NCBI GenBank assembly: GCA_013368315.1
Contig: JAACJM010000104.1
Span: forward strand, 124,001-188,000
DNA length: 64,000 nt
From: Tetrapyrgos nigripes
Lineage: Eukaryota > Basidiomycota > Agaricomycetes > Agaricales > Campanellaceae
Reading direction: 5' to 3'
Shown: positions 55,790 through 64,000 of the stretch, one piece after another
Layout: the number at the start of each line of letters is the position of its first letter
How positions within the stretch are numbered: position 1 is the stretch's first letter
Made by a program: the position numbers and the translations under genes
Notes under the pieces: generated by a model
What the model saw: only the letters and a program-made list of their open reading frames with translations
Database searches by the model: none
What the model was told of the DNA's origin: nothing

Positions 55790-57164
55790 GGCAGCAGGTT
55801 TCCAGTGCACGGACCATAAGAATACCCAAAGTGTTTGCTTGGTCCGTGCACATCTGGACGCTCAAAGCGAAAGTGAACGCTTTGGGCGTTCAGATGGCAG
55901 CAGGTTTCCAGTGCACGGACCATAAGAATGCCCAAAGCGTTCACTTGGCCAGTGCACATCTGGACGCTGATGGATGAGTGAAGTAATACTCCGCTCACTG
56001 TGTCCAAAATATATTCTATACTCAAAAATTTAACAGGACGCTGTGAGCGGAGTGAACACTCACAGCGTCCAAAACATATTCTACACTCAAAGATTTCATG
56101 GACACTGTGAGCTTTCACTCCGCTCACAGCGTTCAAAATATATTCTACACTCAAAGATTTAATGGGACGCTGTGAGCGGATTCAATGCTCACAGCATCCT
56201 GGTTTAATGCTTCAGCCACTGAGAATAAAAAATTGTATCGAAAGAGAGGCTCTAGTAAGTTCTTGACGCTTTGAGCGTTGAGTGATTCTCTTGACACTTT
56301 AAGTGTCAAGTACTCCTCTCAATGCTCAATGCGTAGAGTACTTGTCTTGACGCTTTGAGCGTCCAGACCTGCACTCAAAGTTTCAAGCCTTTTTTTTCAC
56401 TCATACTTGACACTCAGAGTGTCAAGTACTGTACTCGACGCTCAAAGCATCAAGAAAGTGACTTGACACTTTGAGCGTTGAGAGGAGTGCTTGACACTTA
56501 AAGTGTCAAGAGAATACTTATACTCATACTCATGCCCAAAGCATCCATGTATGTGCATGAGTATGAGTACTCATATACATGGATGCTTTGGGCATTCCGC
56601 TCAGAGCGTTCATACACATACACATACTCATACTCAGACTCATACATACATGGATGCTTTGGGCATTCCGCTCAGAGCTTTCATACACATACTCATACTC
56701 ATGCACATACATGGATGCTTTGGGCATTCCGCTCAGAGCGTTCAGTATATGTATGTGCATATGCATACTTATAGTCATACTCATATGCATACATGGACAC
56801 TTTGGGCATTCCGCTCAGAGTGTTCATACTCATACTTATACTCATACTCATTATGCATGCACATACATGGACGCTTTAGGCATTCCGCTTAGAGCGTTCA
56901 GTATATGTATACTCATATGCATCCTCATATGCACACATGGATGCTTCTTGACACTCTGCCCAAATCCTGTCCCCCCCCTACCCAAATCCTGCCCCTCCCC
57001 TACCCAAATCCTGCCCCTCCCCTACCCAAATCCTGCCCCTCCCCTGCCCAAATCCTGCCCCTCCCCTGCCCAAATCCTGCCCCTCCCCTGCCCAAATCCT
57101 GCCCCTCCCCTACCCCCCCCTGGGGTAGACCCCTACTCAAACCCTAGGATATCCTAATAACCCT
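55790..57164. repeat. Second copy of repeat segment, lacking the Ty3 element
   Basis: Matches 20,055-21,275 plus 29,294-29,438 in the same order (array B units, GGACGCTGTGAGCGG units, TTGACAC words, ACTCAT units, 22-base C-rich minisatellite, CTAGGATATCCTAATAACCCT) with a few percent differences. Where the Ty3 element lies at the first locus, this copy reads straight through the minisatellite (56,958-57,112, seven units). It ends in CCTAATAACCCTAACCC, another telomere-like motif. Confidence 0.9.
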
Positions 57165-58670
57165 AACCCGCTACAGAATACGAGGAGTTTAGGTTGGGTC
57201 CTGTCGTCACCAAGTTGAGTTCATTCGGGGATGAAAGTGGAGATCAAAGTCTCCGACGTAGGAACAAAGCGGCAGTAACTTTAAAATTATAAGGAATTCG
57301 ACATCACGCCGCCTCCAAGGCTCAAACTCGTAGCAGTTATCAATATATCACGCCTGTTTTTAATTACTTATCTGGTCTTGGGAGTATTCCTCAAGTACTC
57401 CTTTATGTACCTCCGTAGAACATGTATTGGTACTGTACTAAGCAAACATGACCTGATTAAGTGACACTGTAAAAAGCGGACCGTAATTGAACCCTTGATT
57501 GTAAGTAATCCATCCCCTTATATATTATCCCAGCATGCCATATTGACATTCAGACGAGCCCTCCTACTATTAATGGCTGGTGCAGCCACAGTCATCACAG
57601 TGCTGAGGAGTAGTTGGGTCATCCGCGCCACAGCTAAACAGTAAAGAAGATTGGTTCATTAAATTTGAGTCTCCAATCCAAGAAATAATTGTTTGTCCCT
57701 CGCCTTTGCGAATCCCACTGAGATAGAGAGAGAGACGGGGAGAATTTCCATCGAGAGGCAGAGCGAGATTGGAGGTAAGGTTTATGCAAACGCGGCGACC
57801 CCAATTGGAGCCGCCTGAAAAGAATGAAATTTGAGTGAAAACGATGGAGTACTAACAAGCATTACTGTAATAAGAGTAATTATACAAAAGTAACAGTCAG
57901 TATTGAGACAGCTGCAAGGTATGTCATAGTACACCTTCAATACATTGGTATTATATCTAATGTCTTCTAATATATCTGCAGACATCCTTTTCCGGTCCCC
58001 TTTCACCTATAAACACGCTCAAACACATCAGTCTTTGGAAGCCCAGACCATATACATCATTCCCCTCCTACTCTTCTTATATTCCACAATGCCAGACAAA
58101 AACACACGGGAAACATCTTCAGCTATACATAGCACAGCAAATCCTCTCCTTGAAACCCCAAGAAAGCGAAAAGAGCCTGCTGCTCGTCATGCAGCTGCTT
58201 CCAAAGGGAGAATACTGTCCCATTTCGTTCAATTCATGAGGGCATCGTGACCGTGACATGCCCTCGCGAATTTTTTGGCCGCTGTGACTTGAGCTTTTTT
58301 TCACCAAAATTCGCAAAATTTGATGGAGAAATTGCTTTTTTTGGAAGGTACCTTGGCAGGGATTTTGCGATTTGGTTTTTGTGATGTGTTCTGGCCGATT
58401 TTTTTCGCGAATTTTGGGGGGTGCGTGATGCGTGACTCGCGAATTGAATGAAATGGAACAGTATGGAGATAGAGAGATATATGACCAGGGAGATAATGAG
58501 TTGTAGCTGTTCTTGCTTGCTCTTGTATTTGTATTTTGGGCCCAGCTTCTGCTCCCAAAATGTGTCCCCATAGAGCAGCATTGCGGAAGACGAAAGGATA
58601 TGAGACAAGCCCCTGTCTTGACCCCTTTTTGCGCCTGCCACATGCATTTTCTCGTGCTGTTGGGTCTCCC
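57165..58670. other. No recognised gene
   Basis: Short ORFs only. The frame at 58,089-58,250 (MPDKNTRETSSAIHSTANPL ... PRKRKEPAARHAAASKG) is preceded by a TATAAAC-type box near 58,008 and could be the start of a lost gene. 58,255-58,450 is rich in TCGCGAATTTT words in both orientations. Confidence 0.35.
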
Positions 58671-58672
58671 TC

Positions 58673-60960
58673 TGTTGAGAATGCGAGTCCCTAGATAGGG
58701 GTAATTTCTGTTATTTCCTTTTCTGATATATACATTTCTTTCTTTCGCCTCCTAATACTTTAAACCAGTACCTATATTCGTGATCCATAGTTATCCGCCT
58801 CACATATACCAACTCGTAGCATACCTACACCCCAGTCATTTCCACTATCTTCGTATATCTCTTATTTCTTCTTATACTCTTTACTGATTATATTTATATA
58901 CAGTACCTATGTACATACATACTAATGTTTACCTATTCTTACAGGTTATGGGCCCCACACCCTAAACTGTGCACCCACATGATACATTTGAACGACTCAC
59001 CAATCATACTGTTTTATGTCAACCGCAGAAGACCTATTCCCATCTACCAATACCGAAGATCTCGACTCACCCCTGATTGTATTTATCATATTTACAACAC
59101 TGCCTGTTCCTATACCAATCATGTCCAACAACAATTCTAATCCCATTGGCAATCCTAGCAACTACACTACTATTCAGGAGTTGCCAGATGACACCAAGTT
59201 CAATGGCGAGAATTACATCTCTTGGGCGGCATCAATGAAGAGGTGAGTGAAGCTCAAAGGTCTCCACTTATATTGGGACAGGCAGATTACCATTCCATCT
59301 GAACCCACAAACCTCAATACATTACTCCCTACTCCTATCAGCAGCCGAACACCAAACTACCTTGAATACTAGATCTGCAAATCAGTTGCATACCTTACAA
59401 TCTGGGACAACATCAAGAACCCAGATTCACTCGGTTTCAATGAAGGGAAGAAATCTCATGAGCTGTGGGACTTTCTGGCAAAGGAATACATGCTGGTGAG
59501 CCATTTGGCTCGACAGAGAAGGGAGGAGGCACTATGAAGCTGCTGGTATACTGGAGGTGATATTATGGGAGAGAATGGATACATGACAAGATTCAGACTC
59601 CTACGCAAACAGGCTATTGACGATGGAGCCAACATTGAAGACCCACAATTCCTAACTATGTTCCTCAACTCCTTCCCTCACACCCTGGAATGGATTCCCA
59701 TTGTAGGATCGTTACTCACAGACTTGACAGTTATGTTCAACATCACAGCAGGAAGATTGCAGGAGCATGTTAGACTAATAGGAGGGAGTGGAGAGAGTGG
59801 TATAGAAGGCATGGATAAGACAAAGGCATTGCAGTCCCAGGTTGAGGAGTTGATGGAAAAAGTGAAGGCCTTACAGACATTGAAGAAGGGACCAGTCAAT
59901 CCAGATCTCCTATGCTCTAATCCCAAATGCAAACATTGTGGGCATACAATCGAAAACTGTTTCCATGAAGGTGGTGGAAAGCAGGGTCAGTACCCAGCTT
60001 GGTGGAAAGGGAGGAAAGATTTACCTGTACCAGCAGCAAATAACACCACAGCATCTTCATCTGACAACTCTCCAGCCATCTTAGCCCTATCCACTAACCT
60101 GAGCAAATCACCACTTCTGCATAATCAGTCACCCATCTGCATTATAGCTGACTCTGGCACCACGCACCATTTCTTCAAACTACAATGCACTTTCATCACC
60201 TACACACCTCATAATGATAAAGGTGGCTCATCCCACAAAGACACCTAGTTTGACATTGTGGGGAGAGGTGATGTAAAGGTTGAGATGGTGTATAATGGAG
60301 TTTTATACCACCTCTTTTTCCACAATGTGTATCATGCTCCTAGCATTTCTAACAACCTCCTATCGACTGGTATCCTGGACAAGTTGGGCTGGATGGGATC
60401 ACTTGGGAAAGGTCAGATGATCTTCAAAGATCCGAGTGGAAAGGAGAGGTTCGAGGCAATCCTGAACAAATGCATATACATTATGGACGCCAACCTCATC
60501 CCTGAAGACCCACAGAATGCCCTCGCAACCCAAATTCCTGCAGAAATCTGATTCCTACATTGTGGAGGTGGTCACATCATGCCAGAGCATATCGAGATGG
60601 CATCAGAATTTGTTGATGGCATCCCAGAAGTGAAAGGAGCAAGGAAGAAGATGGGAACATGTGAGGACTGTCAACGAGCTCATATCGATAGGCAACACCA
60701 TCCCAAGAGAACAGAAGTGGTCACTGAAGCGAATTTTCGATGGTACTTGGATATATGGGGGCCAGTGCAGGTCGCATCAGTTGGTGGGAATATCTACACA
60801 TTATTTGGTTCAGATGTGGGGACAGGAAGGGAAATGGTGTAACTCTTGAAGGATAAGACAGCCGCTACCCTAATTGAGAAGTTGGAGGTATGAAGATCTA
60901 TGGCTGAGACTCAGACAGGGAAAAAGTTGAAGAGGACTTGAATAGATAATGCACCTGAAT
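58673..60960 (+). mobile_element. Ty1/Copia retrotransposon, 5' part, decayed
   Basis: A probable 5' LTR spans 58,673-58,943 (TGTTGAGAATGCGAG ... TTCTTACA). It is followed directly by the primer site and a single gag-pol frame from ATG 59,121. Order: gag (PDDTKFNGENYISWAASMKR; LWDFLAKEYM; FLTMFLNSFPHTLEWIPIVG), zinc knuckle CKHCGHTIENC (59,932), protease CIIADSGTTHHFF (60,138), GAG-pre-integrase (HCGGGHIMPEHIEM, GTCEDCQRAHID; 60,560-60,690), and the start of integrase (FRWYLDIWGPV, 60,736). At least seven in-frame stops (about 59,244, 59,370, 59,535, 60,246, 60,549, 60,840, 60,891) but no frameshift. Integrase is cut short near 60,960, and RT, RNase H and the 3' LTR are missing. Confidence 0.85.
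58944..58955 (+). other. Copia primer-binding site (half initiator tRNA-Met)
   Basis: GGTTATGGGCCC begins right after the LTR and is complementary to the anticodon stem-loop of initiator tRNA-Met (GGGCCCAUAACC). Drosophila copia uses the same kind of cleaved half-tRNA primer. This also fixes the LTR end at 58,943. Confidence 0.7.
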
Positions 60961-62070
60961 GGATGAAGGGCAGTTCAGCCAATGAATAGTTGACTTTGGG
61001 ATGATGGAGAGGGTGGTAGTTGGGTAGTATGGTCAGGTATGAATTGGCAAAGTTTGGAATGCTGGTTAGGTTGATTGGCCCATGGCAATGCATATTGAAG
61101 GCTGATGAATATAGCTCACCTGAGACATTCTAAAAACTAAAAACCCTAATGTCATCATCATCCATACACCTCCACCCTCAACCAGTCCAGTCCTCTTCAT
61201 CTTCCTCCTCTCTTTGCCTGGCCCATCCCATCCTCACAATCCTGATAGTTCAGTCGACGAAACATGGTCGTGTTCGCAGTGTCAAAAGACTTGAAGAATG
61301 GCCAAAACTGAAAGCCAATAAAGATATGCCGGGTATGGCCTGGTCTGATAGCTTTACTCGCAAGTAGTCTCCCCTAGACAGACTGTTGAAACATGTTCCA
61401 TGTATGGAGTCTGCTAGTACACGTGTTGATTTTAGCCTTCAGTGGCTTATTACTAATATACTTATGCCCAAAAAGGAAGTTTAGTATGTTCATGTCTTCT
61501 GCTTTCCTCTGTTGTTCCACTGCATGTTTTTTTTGGTTTATTGTCTTTGTTTTGGAACTATACTACCCGCGTAAGGTTTAGAAGCCATTGCAGCCAGTTT
61601 TTATCCCCACAAGATGACACAAAACTGCTCAGAGGGACCCATGGGAGATTCTTCAGCAATTACTGTAACCTCACTGTGCAAGTGACATGACTTACATCTC
61701 AAGAGTCTTTGGACTCCTTTGCCTTGAACAAGCTCTTTGGACATGTATAATGGCCGGCCAGTATCCTATCTGTGGTTGAAATCCTAAAAACCACACAGTA
61801 ACATCACAAACTCAAAAGGTCAGCTCACCTGAATTTACTTTTTTGGGTTTATGACTAATAAGTTGCTGTAGGCTAAAATCGACGCAGCTACTACAGGACT
61901 AAGTCGCAAGGTGAGTTCTAAATCACAGGTATAGAGACAAATTTGAGACCTACTGGACAATGCGTGTGGTGGAGGAGAACGAAAACAGTTGCTTGTCCGT
62001 GTTTGAGTTAGACGCGCATGCTGAACAAATGCTGACCCAGCTCTCTACATAGAACAAGTCTTGGACCCAC
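60961..62070. other. No recognised gene
   Basis: Short frames only (72 codons at 61,149-61,367; 62 codons at 61,393-61,581, hydrophobic). It may include diverged Copia sequence but no pol motif is readable. Confidence 0.35.
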
Positions 62071-62075
62071 CCACT

Positions 62076-62280
62076 GTGGACGGCGATGGGTATTTGCCAG
62101 CCATTTTTGCACAGGTGTAAATCTCAAATCTTTCAGAGCAGTTTTTGCAGGCTGAACATACCCCATATGGGACTGTTTTGAGGCTGGAATTCCATATAGG
62201 GTCGTTCCAGCGCCAAGCAGAAGTTCAAGATTTAAGGTTGCACAAAAATGGATGGCAAATACCCATCGACGTCCCCTGTG
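62076..62280. repeat. Inverted repeat with about 50-base arms
   Basis: GACGGCGATGGGTATTTGCC then CATTTTTG.CA and GTAAATCT on the left (62,076-62,130) pair with the reverse complement of 62,224-62,280 (GACGTCGATGGGTATTTGCC, CATTTTTG, TTAAATCTTG). The spacer of about 95 bases contains a further CCCATATGG/CCATATAGGG pair. Confidence 0.75.
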
Positions 62281-62288
62281 ACCAATAA

Positions 62289-63030
62289 TAGACAGTTGGC
62301 ACTTTTTGGTCATGTGCGAATTCCGACTGAAAATTACATTGCGCTGTCGTGTCATTTCTTTCCTTTGGCCATCACTTGTAATCACTATATCTCCCCAAAC
62401 ATGCACATAGAAAGCAAGGGATCTGCAGCTGACCAAGCTACTAACCAAGAAGGCTCTGAAGAGCTGTCTAGCCCCAAACCTGAACCATCTGACCACAAAC
62501 AAGAAAATGACTCTGCTCAAACTCTGCTTACCACAATGAGGACATGGAAGAGGATGTGGATGTGGATGATTCGGGTGATGATTCCATGTGTGATAGGATG
62601 TCTGAGAATGTTTGAGATGCTAAATGGTAGTTTAGGGACAAACCGGGTTTTTATCCAGCAGGCGTTGACACGTCAATCACGCCTACTTCAAACAGGGGGA
62701 CTATGGGCCCTACGGAGCTCGTTATTGTCGAGTTTTTCAAGTTGCCATATATAACTTTATATGTGGTCATCGTATAGACTGCCTTTCTGTCTTTGAGGGA
62801 ATCCGCATGTCAGGTCGTTCTACATTTACTTACTGGCTTACAGCCAGTCGGGATGCGTTGGAATTGGAGAGAATGTTTATATCGTGTAGCCTATCTTACA
62901 TCAAACCTGTTGGCGCAAATGCTGTGTATCGGGCCTGACGTCCCCATTGGCAGCGCGCTAGCTATATTTCGGTCACAGTCGAAACGCGCAACGCGGAATT
63001 CGCACGTGACCGAAAAGCGCAAACTGTCTA
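62289..63030. mobile_element. Possible 742-bp element with 37-bp terminal inverted repeats
   Basis: Left end 62,289-62,325 (TAGACAGTTGGCACTTTTTG, then GTCATGTGCGAATTCCG) pairs with the right end 62,994-63,030 (reverse complement TAGACAGTTTGCGCTTTTCG, then GTCACGTGCGAATTCCG), 33 of 37. The four differences are mainly CG in the right arm against TG or CA in the left. The interior frame (62,400-62,754) has an acidic start and no known domain. No target duplication was identified. Confidence 0.55.
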
Positions 63031-64000
63031 ATTACGAGGCCGAATGAAATGAGGCTGAGTTCTTTACACTCCGTTTCCGCATGTGGCAGTGCATATTCAT
63101 CCCGTCTCCTCCCGTGCTGTTGTTTCTGGTTTCCTCCTTGTCAATATCCGCACCTGTATTTCTTAACATGACCAATTATCTTGGTGGCATGTCATTGAGG
63201 GGTTCAAGACAAGGATTATAGGAGAATCACCCTGGGTATAATTTGCATGAAATGAACGAGGCTCGGCTCAGCAGTGTCGTACATAAAGTAAATATTGTAG
63301 TATATGTAAACAAGAAGATGAAAATGGGAGAGGAGGGTGGGTAGCTCAATAAATAGCTAGTGCTGCTAGACTTGTAAGTAAGAGTGAAAAAAATGAAGCG
63401 AGAGACTCGTGAATAGTAAGACTGAAAAGATGAAGAATGAATAGGACGAGTCTCTCAGGGGTATAAGTATAGGAATACTCGAAACAGGAGAAAGAAACAC
63501 GTATGTGATGGAACTACGGCATTTTCCTATCTTCGAATTACTCTTACTTGCATTGATTAGATTACATCTTCTATGAAATTCTCTTTAATTCTTTTGACTC
63601 ACAGGTAACAAATATTCTTTGATCTCCTAGAAGATTCTCTTGTATTCCACAAGCACTCGTAGTACTATAGATACCAAGCCATTGTATTAGAGAGAACCTG
63701 AATCACTACTTTGTCTACCAACTTACCTTCTACCTGAAGTGAGAATTCTTGAGTGGCTACGCAACGCTTTGCGCTTGTCAACCTCCTCAACCCTCAGATA
63801 CTTATTAGCTGCCTTGGCGCTACTAAGTGTTTATGTCCTCTGATACTTACCGGCTGCCTTGGCACTACAAGTATTCGAGATTATGAAGTATTGATCTATT
63901 AAAGTTACTACGGAGTTACATCAAACCTACGCAATCTACAAAATCTAGCCCTACTCTTTTACAGCGTATGAAGATAAATTAGAAACATGCAGAAGGAAAT
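63031..64000. other. No recognised gene
   Basis: Contains a direct repeat pair of about 40 bases around GATACTTA..GGCTGCCTTGG-like sequence (about 63,797 and 63,840: GCTGCCTTGGCGCTAC and GCTGCCTTGGCACTAC) and AG-rich tracts at 63,300-63,460. Nothing else supported. Confidence 0.35.

Noticed and set aside
60961..61600. Continuation of Copia RT/RNase H
   Set aside because: No YVDD-type or RNase H motif could be read in any frame; the element appears cut in integrase.

Overview
The window looks like nuclear DNA of a filamentous basidiomycete, most likely an Agaricomycete. Three things point that way: short GT-AG introns of about 45-90 bases in almost every gene; families typical of that group (DUF6533 membrane protein, a second seven-helix membrane protein, a HET-domain gene, a KDZ transposase paired head-to-head with a TET/JBP-type oxygenase); and short TTAGGG-type telomere-like motifs. 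Gene density is low and repeat content is very high. No bacterial or organellar genes were seen, and no convincing tRNA or rRNA gene.

Layout. 1-7.1 kb holds unrecognised or broken genes: a truncated oligopeptide transporter and a heavily frameshifted GTP cyclohydrolase II-like (URC1-type) pseudogene. 7.4-21.3 kb is almost all repeats. It is dominated by a near-palindromic word (GACGCTTTGAGCGTC and variants) built into several tandem arrays, a large inverted repeat (16.98-17.19 against 18.79-19.00 kb), a GTGTCGGG minisatellite, and one low-complexity gene (about 15.1-16.7 kb) that runs straight into the repeats. 21.28-29.29 kb is a nearly complete Ty3/Gypsy chromovirus with 505-bp LTRs differing at 2 positions, a self-priming-type primer site, and an extra Cys/His/Trp-rich ORF with its own TATA box before the 3' LTR. 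29.4-34.1 kb carries a divergent pair: a TET/JBP-like 2-oxoglutarate dioxygenase, cut off after its HxD motif by a repeat junction, and a KDZ transposase with one in-frame stop.

35.3-46.3 kb is the most gene-like part: a seven-helix membrane protein, a HET-domain pseudogene interrupted by a small insert, a DUF6533 protein, an unrecognised multi-exon gene, a 5'-truncated NADP-dependent dehydrogenase, and an exosome RRP46 gene. 49.5-52.4 kb is a string of partial genes (PLP-enzyme 3' end, cytochrome P450 lacking its N-terminus, BTB protein lacking its C-terminus). 52.5-55.0 kb is a nest of repeats with an inverted-repeat element. 55.8-57.2 kb is a second copy of the 20.05-21.28/29.29-29.44 kb segment that lacks the Ty3 element, so it records the pre-insertion site. 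58.7-61 kb is a decayed Ty1/Copia element with a half-initiator-tRNA primer site. 62-63 kb holds further inverted-repeat structures.

How it fits together: this is a transposon-rich, rearranged region in which several host genes end abruptly at repeat boundaries, some of them next to telomere-like motifs. The genes do not form a pathway. The best candidates for new biology are the multi-family palindromic repeat system, its possible link to the KDZ-TET/JBP element, and the accessory ORF of the Ty3 element. Exon joins, family assignments and repeat alignments were made by eye.
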